Source: Gonatopus flavifemur (lineage: Eukaryota > Arthropoda > Insecta > Hymenoptera > Dryinidae). Taken from it: DNA of 64,000 nucleotides. Under the pieces are notes generated by a model that ran no database searches, was not told where the DNA came from, and saw only the letters and a program-made list of their open reading frames with translations. The position numbers and the translations under genes were made by a program. The stretch spans positions 62,550,001 to 62,614,000 of the forward strand of contig JAFFJZ010000001.1 in NCBI GenBank assembly GCA_018340375.1, in the 5' to 3' direction. Positions 10,484-21,790 of this stretch are shown in pieces. Each line of letters begins with the position of its first letter. Within the stretch, counting starts at the first letter, position 1.

Positions 10484-11235
10484 ATGAACATCTATAGTTC
10501 CATGTAAGGATATTGTATTTACTATTCAAAATTCATTGTTATTATGTTTTGATTTGATTTATGTTCCGAGTACGTTAGGCTTTCGAAGCTGATGAGAAGA
10601 GCGAAACACCTTGGATAATTTTGTATCTAAAAAAGAAGGACCTTGAGTCATCTGTTTTTGATTATTCTAGAAGAGTGTTCCTGTCGAATGCAACCTAGAT
10701 AAGTTTTTCTACGAAAATTTTATAGAATTTTGATACAAATTCGATATAATTCATACAAAATTACATCCAGGGACATTCTATAATCTCTGAAGTCCCCACA
10801 CCTTTTTACACATTTTACCCGAGAAAGAATTCATAAAATAACAAAAAGTTGATCAGAAAAATGATCTTCTAGTTTCTTGGTTGAAGTTTCTTCAAATATC
10901 TCTCAGCAGGGGAGATTGAAAAAGCTTGTTATTTTTTATTTCATAATAATAAATCTACAAATTCTTATTTTTCTGATTATTTTAAGGAATTTTGTGATGA
11001 TTGATTCAGAATAGAGATGGTATAAATACTTTTGTATAAAAAATTGTGTAAAATCTGGGCAATTCTGATTTGGGGATGAACGGAAAACAAAAGTAACGAT
11101 GAACAATTTACATTGTGTTTCTATTATAGAAGTCAGCAACGTGCAGTTACAGTAGTCATATTTACTAGTTTTTCCTCTCAGGGTGTTTTCAATAAACGAT
11201 TTGAACCCAGTAAACGGTTTGCTGCTTCCAATATG

Positions 11236-11428
11236 TTTTAGACAGGTTTTAAATGTCTTGCACAAAACTTTTGGATAAATTGTAGACCAATTCTTGTCTC
11301 CAAGACATCTTTTAGATGCAAGACACGTTGAAGATATCTTTTACACAAATCTTAAACAAGAATTGGTCTAAAACTTATCTAAAATTATTGTAAAGAATAT
11401 TCAAAACTTGTCTAAAAGATATTGCAAG
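11236..11428. repeat. Inverted repeat with GTCTAAAAGATATCTT-type motif
   Basis: Arms 11236-11301 and about 11350-11418 pair as reverse complement at roughly three-quarters identity. Both run TTTTAGACA-GGTTTT, then TAGACCAATTCTTGTCT. Between and around them are copies of GACATCTTTTAGA and GAAGATATCTTTTA, the word found in the elements at 19672-20098 and 59148-60226. The ends are not sharp and no target duplication is seen. Confidence 0.55.
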
Positions 11429-11465
11429 ATTGTTAATAATTTCGCCATCCTTTCCTTCCTGAGTA

Positions 11466-11929
11466 CACTGTAAAAAATTTTGGTGGTAATATTAACAAAT
11501 GCCAATGGCAACAGGATTTACCTATACAGTGTTGGTAAAATTACATGATATATGTTATTGTAAAAATTACCAACTACACACACCAGTGAATTCACACATC
11601 CACCCAAGGTAAATTTACACATAGTACATGTTAACTGTAATTTTATCAGAATGCAAGTAATTTTACATTGACATGTACATGTAATTCGATTTTACCAGTC
11701 CTAAGTATTTGTAAAATTACGAATAAAGTAGGTAATTTTACATTGACATGTGGATATAATTTCATTTCACCAGTACTTAGTACTTGTAAAATTACCATCA
11801 TAGTGTCCATGTGAATTTACAGGTGACATGCTGAGTAAAAAGACTGCCAAATGTTTATGGAGAATGCATTTTACAGGAACAGTCTTGGTAAACTTGTTGC
11901 ATGTAATTCTACATCTATTTCTCACAGTG
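11466..11929. mobile_element. TA-flanked CACTGTAAAA element with GTAAAATTAC motif
   Basis: It begins CACTGTAAAAAATTTTGG and ends CTCACAGTG, with TA outside both ends (11464-11465, 11930-11931). The interior is almost wholly made of GTAAAATTACATG, GGTAAATTTACA and their inverses, mixed with ACATGTACATGT. No open reading frame is present. The end resembles that of 6000-6191. Confidence 0.7.
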
Positions 11930-11931
11930 TA

Positions 11932-13415
11932 ACAAATCAATCACATTATAATGAATTAAAATAGTCAAATTTTCGATAACGAAATTATCCCTCCCTAAAT
12001 TAGGGTCCATTCTTCTAGATATGAATCAACTCGGTTTTCCCGTTTAGACAAACCTCCTTTCCCAAAAGAAAGTTCATAAACCCGTTTGAAATCCCTCATA
12101 CGTCAGATGGAATTCCAAACCGGCTGCGTGCTCCGATCCATTCGGTACTGTGATAATGAAGATCACCGTATAAATATTTACAAATTTCACGTGAGAAGCA
12201 CGTAGCGGTGTCTGAAGAACACTGATCAGGTGTTTACGAATACTCATTGAATCATCAATCGTAATTTTATCACTGATGTTCATTCTCATTTCGTATCCGT
12301 CGAGTGAATAATGCTTATGAAGAAATTCATGTGGAGAATTGAGCGATAAAAGAGATATTCTCAAGGTCTTTGGGTTGTTTAACGCATGGGAATCAAATCC
12401 TCATCGCGATTATATGAATACATATATTTGTTCAATGAATCATACTCTTCCATAATTTCAAACTCGTAAGTGTTTTGAAAAATAATTATAAATAGATTTT
12501 TGTTGAATCAGACAAGAAATCGATATTTTTTAAAATTGGAGGAGATTGAACTTTGATGAAGCAGAGAACAAATCAATTGAAGGATTCAGATAAACAAAAA
12601 CCAAAATATCTTTCGAAACGATCAAATGTATTGAATTTTTCAAGATTCGAACAGAATGTTTTACAATTCGTAGTCTGTTTATAGAACAACAACGAGCTTG
12701 GATTCGATTTGAATGTTTTAGAGATAGGCGATTTGAAAAGAATCAATTCTTTTTCATACAATTTTTATCGAAATTATATGAAATTTTTTGGGTTTTTATA
12801 TGGATTTTCATATAACCTCGATCCAAATTCGATACAAATTGTATGAACAAGAATCGATTTTTTTCAGATTGTTCATCTCTAGATTGTGAACAAATTGTTA
12901 TATCCAAAAATCTGTGATCTTCTGGACATCCAATATGAAATCTAAAAATCGTGTTCCCCCTCCCAATCGAATTCACGGAATATGGATACCGTTTATGAAA
13001 GCGTTTCCCTGAAAGCGTATGGTAACACACGCGATTTATGTCATCAAACATATCGTCAGAAAAGGTTGAAAGCATTGAAGATGATCATTACATCTTTTTC
13101 AGATGAACGTTAAAATTGTGAAGGGTATGGAAGTACATTTTATCACATTGGGTAATCCGATCCTCATGTTGGGTACTCGGATTTCGTTGGCTTATTCTGA
13201 GTTTTCGGGTACGAATATTATATCGAGGTACCACGATGTTTCGAATACCAGGGTGTTACATTGAAAGATCCATTGAACTCCCTACATGGGAAGTTTAAAC
13301 TGACGTGAAGAAACACAAGTACGAACCCAGATCGTAAGAAATCTCTCCCGCACAAGGGGAAAATAAAAACACAACTTCGCAAAGCGTGTGATGGATAATT
13401 CCGAAGAGTGTATAT
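11932..13415. other. No recognised feature
   Basis: This is AT-rich DNA with minus-strand open frames of 96 and 110 codons (12074-12364, 12743-13075). They contain no domain I recognise and no obvious splice context. I see no repeat structure here. Confidence 0.4.
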
Positions 13416-15453
13416 TAGGGTGTTTCAAAAAAAAATTGTTCTCGAGTGAAGGGTCTTAAACTCTTGATTCCGACCCCAAACTGAACCTCCTGCAACCTGG
13501 GATCCCTAGCTTTAGATTTAGAGGTCGTTCAATCGAGTTTTATATTGCGATTTTGATGCCAGTCTGAAAAACCACACAGCAAAAATTTTATATTAGATAT
13601 TAGCATATTTATATTGTACTTTTGGGGATATATTTGATTATGTCGCTATGAACCACAAGTATACGAGCATTCACCATACTCTCTCGTGAGGATGAAGATA
13701 AATATGTTGTAATTTAAAATAAATATAATTCTGAGCCTCATAATAAAGTATATCCCACGAGTACCATAAAAATATAGTAATCTTTAATATAAACTTTTCT
13801 CTGTGCACTTAAAGTGGGGAATTCAGGAATTTTGTGTTCATAATCTACTACAGGTCGTAATTCTTGACCGATTCTGATGATTCTCTTTTTAAAATGCTCA
13901 GAAATAAATTCTTAAGAGAACTGTCGTTCCACATTTTTCAGTCCCTCCCTAATTTTTTCAATAAATAAACAAATAGTGTCGAAAAATCTTCAATTTCAGG
14001 TATTTGAGCTTGTATCTTCCGAAAAAGTCTTGGGATAAAGTTACTATACAGCAAGATTATTACAGGTGTGCTCATTAAAAATGAATAATTCGAATAATTA
14101 CATTTCATTAAAACATCAGTAATTGGGATAATCTTCGATGTAAATATGAAGTTCTCATTTTTAGGTTCTTGGAATTATCCTAGAAAAAATTGTGAGTGAA
14201 AGAACAAAGATAAAAAAGCTGATATCCATATCATTGCTGTAAATAATTTTATAAACAAATTCTCAACTCAGAGGTGTTTCCAGCGGGAAAAATATTTTGT
14301 TTCTGTTTTTATATAGAGTTCCCATCAGTTACAATCTGCAATTAAATTTTAGTAAAATTCAACATAAACTATTGTTGTTAACAATTTTGTAAATAAACAA
14401 ATTCTCAATTGGAAAATTTTTGGATGGGAAAAGAAATAAGTTTAGGGTTGTGAATGCAAAATGTGGATTTCCATTGACTTCCTATCATCACATGACAATA
14501 ATTTCCAATAGATACCGCAGGAATAATATGTTTTTTTTCCATCAAAAAATTCTCTCAAAGAAAAGTTTGGTTCTCATTCCTGCAGGAATTTTAATACAAA
14601 CTGTGAATCTTAGTATGATACGCACTAAATACATAAAACAACAATGTTTTCCCCTTCCGAACATGTCGAATTTTCAGAGTTTATTAGATATTTACAGAAA
14701 AGCTCAGTAATTTTCGAAAGAATGTTCTAATTTCAAGAGATTCCTAGAGGGAATTCTTGATATAGGTTTCCATCAGAAAGTTTCTCAGTTCAAAATTTGT
14801 TTATAAAATTGTTTATAAAAATCATGAATATCAATTCCATTTGAAAACTATTCACTCCTTGTGACTATTCATGATGATTCCCAATGAATACCGCGAAACA
14901 AAAATTTATCTGCCATTCAAAAATTTCGCAATCGAAAATTATTCCAAATACTGATTTTTCAATGAAATTGTTTATAAAATTGTTTACAATTATTGAATTC
15001 GTGATTATTCGAATTATTCATGTTTAATGAGCACACCTGTAATAATCTTGCTGTATAGTAACTTCATCCCAAGACTTTTTCGGAAGATACAAGCTCAAAT
15101 ACCTGAAATTGAAGATTTTTCGACACTATTTGTTTATTTATTGAAAAAATTAGGGAGGGACTGAAAAATGTGGAACGACAGTTCTCTTAAGAATTTATTT
15201 CTGAGCATTTTAAAGAGAGAATCATCAAAATCGGTCAAGAATTACGACCTGTAGTAGATTATGAACACAAAATTCCTGAATTCCCCACTTTAAGTGGTTT
15301 TTCAGACTGGCATCAAAATCGCAATATAAAACTCGATTGAGTGACCTCTAAATCTAAAGCTAGGGACCCCAGGTTGCAGGAGGTTCAGTTTGGGATCGGA
15401 ATCAAGTGTTTAAGCCCCTTCACTCGAAAACAATTTTTTTTTTAAACACCCTA
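13416..15453. mobile_element. 2-kb foldback element, ends TAGGGTGTTTCAAAAA
   Basis: The left end TAGGGTGTTTCAAAAAAAAA and right end TTTTTTTTTAAACACCCTA are inverted copies. The arms pair over roughly 450-500 bp each once an insertion in the left arm (13575-13805) is removed. Shared words include CTCCTGCAACCTGGG, CTAGCTTTAGATTTAGAGG, CAGGAATTTTGTGTTCATAA, TTTCAGTCCCTCCCTAATTT and TTATTACAGGTGTGCTCATT. The loop (about 14090-15020) holds repeats of TTGTTTATAAAATTGTTTA and an open frame of 96 codons (14420-14710) with no known domain. Arm identity is high, suggesting recent activity or gene conversion. TATA-rich flanks hide the target duplication. Confidence 0.8.
13575..13805. mobile_element. MITE inserted in the left foldback arm
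   Basis: The right arm of the foldback reads, as reverse complement, GAAAAACCACTTAAAGTGG without interruption. The left arm reads GAAAAACCA, then 231 bp, then CACTTAAAGTGG. The insert begins CACAGCAAAAATTTTATATT and ends ATATAAACTTTTCTCTGTG, imperfect inverted copies. The target duplication is CA (or CAC if read one base over). A CACAG terminus with a 2-3-bp duplication would fit the CACTA group, but this is inference. The intact arm serves as an empty-site control. Confidence 0.8.
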
Positions 15454-17109
15454 GTATATATATATATGCATATGAAATGATGAGGGTTCGCGGAATATAT
15501 TTTCCCAGTTCTGTGAATATCATTTGAATTGTGTATGATACGTGTACAACATAGACATATGAATCATTTTTATTTGAAGAAACTAGGAACTAATCCCTGC
15601 TTTCCCCATCCTCTCGATGAATTCTTCTCATTCCAAATGAAATCTTCATCCCTGCGAATTGAGGAACTTTATTATACGAATTATAAATATTGATATCAAT
15701 AGAAATTTGGGATCCAATTTCCACTTGATCGTTGATTTCAATGCACATTGATGATATTTTTTTTCCTTTCGAGTTTACGATGACGTGTTTCAAGATCACG
15801 TAACTGGTTTGATAAGGGGTATCCGTTCAATTGAGCGAACTTCTCGCTCGTACGCTCTATCTCAAACGAATTATTATTCTTGGAATCTTTCAATAACAAC
15901 GTCCATTCAACGGAAAAGAGATAGATTTGTTCGCCGAAACGATGACGATCAATTCGAAACAAGAGCAAATTCGATAATTGAAATATCAAAATATTTATAA
16001 TTGAAAAGTCAGAAAAAAAAACCAACTTGCGTGGGTGTTTTTTTTTCGTCAGAACTATTGATCCCGAAGCCATACACTCTCTTCAAAAAACAATATCATT
16101 AACAGAAAACTCATTTCTGTTCACAGATAGCAGCATCAACAGCAGTACATCACTTCGAAAGTTCAATAATATTTTTCCCGCCGTCAACTTATCGTGGAAG
16201 AAATGTTGAATGCTTCAGAGCAGAGGAGCGCGCGAGAAACAAAAATCTACCTCAGTAGTCTGTTGATTACCGACCGAGAATGACAAAATCGTGATTATCA
16301 TCGGAGGGCAACATTTAACCATCGATCGAGATGAACGATGATCACTGATTAGAATGATTAATTTTTTTATCATTTAATTTTCGAATTCACATGATAATTG
16401 TTTGATTAGAAAATGAGAAAAGAAAGTAAAAAAAAAAACACGTATAATCCGTTGTGAATAAAATGACCTACCACTGTATAGTTTGATTCCTTTCACCGAA
16501 AGTATTACCGTACCATGGTATTATCTGTTACGTAATTTGTATTATTTATGATCGATAAGTTTAATTACTTGTTGTAGAATTCATTGATATATGTGTTTTG
16601 ATATATTTATATACTGAGATATTAACTTTATCGACGATGATAATTGTCGGGGTTTGAATTATCGACACGGATGGAGATGATAAAATTATTGATAAGTTTG
16701 TGTATGAAACGGAAAAACATTGATAAAATATGAAATAACAGCATCAATCGTCATTAGGAAGATTATTTATGTTCTTTGTTTCCCACTATCCATACGAATA
16801 CGATTCATGTATGCTAATTCATTCAGATTCATGCACAGTCGTATTATCAAAATCTGAATTACTAACGATGATGATGAGAGCTTGTTGATGTATCACAGGG
16901 AATGTTTAATCAAATTTTTGTCCAAAATGAAGACGGCTATATGAACACAAATTGATACATATACTTCAAGGCACTATACAATTTCTCTACAGTGAGATGA
17001 TTTGTGATGGATTTCCAAACACTTTTTTCGAATCGAAAAATTGTCTGAAAATTCCGGAAAGATTAATGTAGAATATTACAGGCATTTAATTGTGAGTTTC
17101 AGGGGTCTA
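15454..17109. other. No recognised feature
   Basis: A short TA-dinucleotide run sits at about 15455-15468. Overlapping open frames at 15590-16073 (minus) and 15785-16209 (plus) show no domain and lie on both strands. The rest is AT-rich and unstructured. Confidence 0.4.
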
Positions 17110-17944
17110 TATATGTAAGAATTTGACGAAGCTGGGCAATGGCTGGGATTAAGTAACGCGGCCGAAGGATGGCATCAATGTTGATTAACAGCAGGGGTAT
17201 CACCGTTTCCATGTTGGCGGTGCAAAGACAAATTGTGTTGGAACAGCATTGACGTTCCACCCCATACAGCACCGCAAGGTCTTTTGAACGTTCAGACAAC
17301 GTGCTGGGTTACATACAGAACGTGCAGATAACGTCTCAGGATGTTCTAAGAACGTCACATGTATGGCCCAGGTACGTGCAAATGTCCCGGTTAGTTATAT
17401 TCATGTGCACCGTGCGACGTTCTGGGAACGTGTTCAATAAAGGTTTTCATAACGTTGTGCGAAGCTGCACACACGTTTTCAAAGGTTAGCTGAAGGTGCG
17501 TTGAGAAAACATGATGAGAAGGGCGTGTAGTAGATGAAAAGAATGTGTTGGAAACGTATTCAGTGGCATCCAAAATGCAGGTACTCTGAACGTTCGGAGA
17601 ACCTACTTCCCGGAGACCGAAACACGCCCCGAAGAGAACATGAAGCTTCAGCGAACGTTCAGATCAGATGTGCATAGACCGGGCCGAAGGTTCATTAGAG
17701 CTAACTTTTAGATTCACAAACGTTTGACAAAGGTTCTACGGACGTTGAAATGTCCGCCTCGAAATACTTTCAGGAAACATACACATGGAACGTTCGCTGA
17801 AGGTTCATCGAAGGTTTGACGAAGCTCCACAAAAATATCTATACTTATATTAATTTTGATCAATTTATATGAAAAATAAATCAATTAATAAACATGAATC
17901 ATTATAAATTATTCTAACTATAGATATTTTTGTGAAGCTTTCTC

Positions 17945-18460
17945 CCACCAAACACAGTTTGTTACTGCATCATAACTGCAATGTCACTTGAAATCACATG
18001 CAATATCACATGTTTATTGCCTGCAATGGACTAGTAACGTGTAATTTCACACTCATGAAAAGTTGCTACAATGAAATCACAATAAAGCATGTTTCATCTT
18101 AGCAGCATCGTAGTTTCATCCACGTGTTATAAGTTATATTATTAAATCCGATCCATTTTTTTAACGCCAATTTTGAGGTGGAACACACATATACATCCAA
18201 ATATATATGCACATGACCTCGAATCTGAGGTCAAAAGGTGCTTACGATGCATATCTTCCAGAATAAAAAGGTCATAACAATTGCTTGCAACCACCATGTA
18301 ACCAACACAAAAAATTTTATGTTATAGGGATGTTGCGACTACTTTTCATGAGTGTGAAATCACACGTTACCTGTCTATTGCCTGCAACAAGCAGGTTACA
18401 TTGCATGTGATTTTGAAGTTACATTACAATTACGATACGGTGACAAACTGTGTTTGGTGG
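17945..18460. mobile_element. CCACC-ended element, nested, about 120-bp arms
   Basis: It begins CCACCAAACACAGTTTGT and ends in the reverse complement. The arms carry GTGTGAAATCACA, TTATTGCCTGCAA and ACATGTGATTT words in both orientations. Flanks are TCTC (17941-17944) and GCTC (18461-18464). The matching left half of the host element (near 17815-17840) reads through without the insert, which supports a 4-bp duplication with one later change. The ends resemble 18596-18856. Confidence 0.75.
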
Positions 18461-18595
18461 GCTCAAACCTTCGATGAACCTCCAATGAACGTTCTATCTA
18501 TGTTTCCTGAAAATATTTCGTATTTTCGTAGTACCTTTGACAAACGTTTGTGAATTTAAAATTTAGCTTTCATGAACCTTCGATCCGATCTATAC

Positions 18596-18856
18596 CCACC
18601 TAAGACATCACAGTCTTTGTAACCAGAACGTTGTTGCAACAAGCTGGTTGCGAGTGATTTCACACTCAAGCATGTAACAAGTTACATTACATCTGTTATA
18701 TAATTACATCATTGCATCTAGATTGGTGATATAGTCAACACAGAATATCAATATAAACGACGTAATGTAACCTGTTACATACTTGAGTGTGAAATTACTC
18801 GCAACTAACTTGTTGCAACAACGTTCTTGTTATAAAGACGGTGATGTGTTAGGTGG
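18596..18856. mobile_element. CCACC-ended MITE with ATAC target duplication
   Basis: The arms are about 85 bp: CCACCTAAGACATCACAGTC at the left, its inverse at the right, enclosing GTTGTTGCAACAAG and GAGTGATTTCACACTC. ATAC flanks both ends (18592-18595, 18857-18860). The inverted left half of the host (near 17660-17690) shows the uninterrupted site, reading GTTCAGATCAGATGTGCATAGACC where this copy reads GTTCAGATTAGATCTGTAT, insert, GTATAGATCGG. This is a clean empty-site comparison. Confidence 0.85.
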
Positions 18857-18962
18857 ATACAGATCTAATCTGAACGTTCGCTGAAGCTTCATGTTCTCTT
18901 CGGAGCAGAACCTAGTGCAGGTTTCCAAAACATTCAGAGAACTTTCTGTGCTATTTGCGGCT

Positions 18963-19015
18963 CAGCACAAATATCGCGGTAATATTACTGCAATATTGCT
19001 GCGATATTTGTGCTG
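18963..19015. repeat. Short GCAATATT hairpin
   Basis: CAGCACAAATATCGC and its exact inverse GCGATATTTGTGCTG bracket GGTAATATTACTGCAATATT. The word is the same as in the 39080-41325 element, and the GTGCTGGGTGGGG on its right resembles the CCCACACAGCAC terminus. It may be a minimal internal-deletion member of that family. Confidence 0.6.
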
Positions 19016-19671
19016 GGTGGGGTGAGTTTGTGCCAGCATCGATTTAGCAAGAGCTTCCTTCCCAAACAGCATCGAAAGTTCTCAAAACGTTTCAAGAACG
19101 TGTCCAAAGTCTCATAGATGTTGGTTTCCAAAAGCACGTTTTCCAAACGTCTCAGGAACATTTACTCAATGTGTTGGGAAACACATTTTGGGGATATTGT
19201 TGACACATGCTATGGTACGTTCTCAGAACGTTCTCGAGACTTTATATGAAAGCCAAGTATTTCATCTCTAACCTATACAAATATATATTCATAGTTTTAC
19301 TAAGGAAAAAAGTACCAAACAACCATAAAAATATGTTTTGTATTCAATATTTGGAAAGATTCCATTCCAGAAGTTCAAAACTATTGACAGAATGTAAATT
19401 ATCAAGAATTAAGTCAATGTATTAAGATTCACATAACGTCAAAATTGACGCGAAACAAAATTCCACTACATTCAATGTATTGAAGAGATGCAAATGTAAT
19501 TTATCAAATCTATCGATACAGGCTTCACCGCAGTTCATTTGTATCTCCTCGAAATGAAGAATGTTAGAAGATTTGGAACATCTCGAAACATTTTTAGAAC
19601 ATTCCAATGTTTCAGAAGACGTTCCAAGGATGTTGATAATACCACCCGGTGCTGTATGGGAATTTTAACCG

Positions 19672-20098
19672 CCTACACAGCACTCGTTCCCTAACAGCAC
19701 ATCCACCGATTTCTACGTCGTATCTCCGTGGACTCCACGTGAATCAATGGTGGATGTGGATAGAACGTAGATGAACGGAGATTCCACGTGGAGATTACAT
19801 AGAGGCAACGTAGAAATGTGCGGTGTTGTACGGGTTGTCTAAAAGATATCTTCAGAAATAATTAGGAACAATACAAGAAGTCTTATGCAACATGAATAGA
19901 CATAGAAATTTGTAGAAATTTCTGAAAGATGTCTTTTAGAAAATTCTGAAAGATTTCTGAAAACGTTTTTGAAGATATCTCTTAGAAGTGGGAAGAGTTT
20001 AAGACTTCTAAAAAATGTCTATTCATGTTGCATAAGCCTTTCTGGATTGTTCTTAGTTATGTCTGAAGATATCTTTTAGACAACGAGTGCTGTGTGGG
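19672..20098. mobile_element. AGATATCTT-motif element with CCCACACAGCACTCGTT ends
   Basis: The right end reads, as reverse complement, CCCACACAGCACTCGTTGTC, then TAAAAGATATCTTCAGACAT. The left end is the same but for CCT at the start and is interrupted after CTCGTT by the 145-bp insert at 19689-19833. The arms continue for about 70 bp more (AGGAACAATACAAGAAGTCT, TTATGCAACATGAATAGACA). The centre repeats GAAAGATGTCTTTTAGAA-like words in both orientations. Confidence 0.8.
19689..19833. mobile_element. 145-bp element nested in the end of the 19672 element
   Basis: It begins CCCTAACAGCACATCCACC and ends GTGCGGTGTTGTACGGG, imperfect inverses. The interior repeats CGTAGAAATC, GGTGGATGTGG and CCACGTGGA in both orientations. 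The intact right end of the host reads CTCGTTGTCTAAAAG; the left end reads CTCGTT, insert, TTGTCTAAAAG, so TT is duplicated. The terminus CCC-x-x-ACA-R-CAC is related to that of its own host. Confidence 0.75.
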
Positions 20099-20646
20099 CA
20101 GCCTTGGCAATCTTTCAGCGCCGTTGTCTCAGGCGTTAGAATTCAAGTTCATTGATTTTTGGAACGATGCTGGCATGACTCCAGGTGTAAGTCAAATTTC
20201 CTCTTAAGGCTCGACCAATATTCGTCAAAACTGGGTCAGTGTTGTGCCACTGGTAAATTTTTACATGAATGTGCAATGTTGATGGTTTATTCACACGACT
20301 TTACAACCGAATATTTACCCATATAAAAATCTTCAGGCTCCGCCAATGCTGACGACGGAATATAGCTAGACGCAAGGCTTCCAGCCAAAGCTGGGCAATC
20401 TATGTAGGGACAAGGATGGTTGACAATGGTCTAAACATTGTACCAATATGGGAAGTCATAAATCGACTTCGTTGATCCATCATTGATCATTGGCTGCGCC
20501 ACGCTTGGCCCATCCTTCAACCAATATTGCTTGAAGGAAAACGCATGCTTTCAACAGAGGCTCTCTAGGGCTTGGCGGGACACTGCTCCAAGCATTAGGC
20601 AACTCTGAATGACAATGGATTCTCATGTTGCACCAAGCATGGGTCG

Positions 20647-20747
20647 TAGCTTGGTCCAGCTTGGGCAATAGCTTGGCTCAGCTTGGGCGATGGCCTCGCT
20701 CAGTTTAGGCGTTAGCTTGACTCGACTTGATTAATAGCTTGGCTAAG
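20647..20747. repeat. 22-bp minisatellite, about 4.6 copies
   Basis: Successive units start TAGCTTGGTCCAGCTTGGGC, TAGCTTGGCTCAGCTTGGGC, TGGCCTCGCTCAGTTTAGGC, TAGCTTGACTCGACTTGATT and TAGCTTGGCTAAG at 22-bp spacing. It lies within the AAGCTTGG repeat block and may have grown from that word. Confidence 0.75.
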
Positions 20748-21790
20748 AGTGAAACTTCCTTCTCAAACAGCAAATTACAATAACTCTCACCAGAGTGATG
20801 CTTGTTTCCTGCGAGTGGCGAACCAAGCATTCAATCAATATATAAGTCTCCTTTGAAGATTCCATGACAGGAATAATTCTTCATCTGTTTCCAGACCCGC
20901 CTACTTCTACGCCAGGACCACCGGATTTACGTCATTCATCAGTTTAAACTAATCAGAAAAATTACATGTTGAAATTCTCCGACATTCATTTCGTTCAATC
21001 GAAATGATAGAATGGATTTTTTATTTTATTTTCAATTACAATGAAAAATAAAAGTGACCATTGGCATGAGATGGGCGCAACCCTGCCGCAAGATTGCTAC
21101 AGCGTTGGCTCATCCTTGGCGAACAAATTTTTGTATGGTCTGCCATTGATGGCATATGCTATCACAACCCTGTTTCCAGTGTTGGGTCTTGATTGTGGAA
21201 ACAAATGGGCTGAGGCTGAAATGATGTTATCATTTCAGAGTTGCGCCATGCCTGGTAGCCTAGGCTCGGCCCATCTTGGTGAGCCTTGCGGCAACCTAGC
21301 GCCCATGGTCAATTTTTACCTGGATAACAATGCTGACGATGGCATGTTAAAGGGAATTTATATCGAACCAACGTTGATCGACAACAGAAGTATTTTATAT
21401 CAGCCAACTATTGCAGAATCAATAAATCAAGCTTGCGCCCACGTTAGCAATATTTCACCAGCCATCAAAAGCGAGACTTGTCAATTGTTGAAACAATGTT
21501 ATTTCCAGGCCTCAATCGAGCTCCTTCCCAAGGTTCCGCCAATGTTCTTCAGGGATGGGCCAGCCTCGTGCCATTGATGAATTTTTACATAGGATATTGC
21601 TTTCAAACATCTTAGACCATTCAAACAAATTGCGTTTGTCTCATTCTCGCCATTTTGATTCGTTTCAATAAACAATTCAAACTTCTAGAACATCTTTAGA
21701 TTCCACCAATGCTGGCAGCAGAATATATCTCGACGCACTGTTGACAGGCAAGACTCGGCGATCTACAAATATTCAATGTTGATTAATAAC

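Larger units (their letters stand above)
17261..19660. mobile_element. 2.4-kb element with GAACGTTC motif and CCCATACAGCACCG ends
   Basis: It begins CCCATACAGCACCG and ends with the exact reverse complement CGGTGCTGTATGGG. Both halves are filled with GAACGTTC, AACGTTCTGAGAACG and GGTTCATCGAAGG words, inverted with respect to each other. The two halves pair around a central hairpin (17830-17938, GCTCCACAAAAATATCTATA). Three other elements are nested in the right half (17945-18460, 18596-18856, 18963-19015). No transposase is visible and no target duplication is clear. Confidence 0.75.
17110..21790. repeat. AAGCTTGG-motif repeat block, split by nested elements
   Basis: The outer parts (17110-17260 and 20099-21790) share words such as AGCTGGGCAAT, CCAATGCTGGC, TAAATTTTTACATG and TCAATGTTGATTAA. 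The last recurs near 17172, 20271 and 21769. A direct repeat starting (C)TCCGCCAATGCTGAC near 20340 recurs near 21705 (ACCAATGCTGGCAGCAGAATATA). The simplest reading is one old repeat into which the elements at 17261-19660 and 19672-20098 inserted. The 178-codon open frame at 21041-21577 lies wholly in this repeat DNA. Its sequence follows the AAGCTTGG words and it shows no domain, so I do not call it a gene. Confidence 0.5.

Noticed and set aside
15590..16073. Overlapping minus-strand frames
   Set aside because: Two frames overlap out of phase, with a third on the other strand; no motif supports any of them.
21041..21577. 178-codon open frame, the longest ATG-started frame in its region
   Set aside because: It lies wholly in AAGCTTGG repeat DNA, parts of it recur as diverged direct repeats nearby, and it has no recognisable domain or signal.
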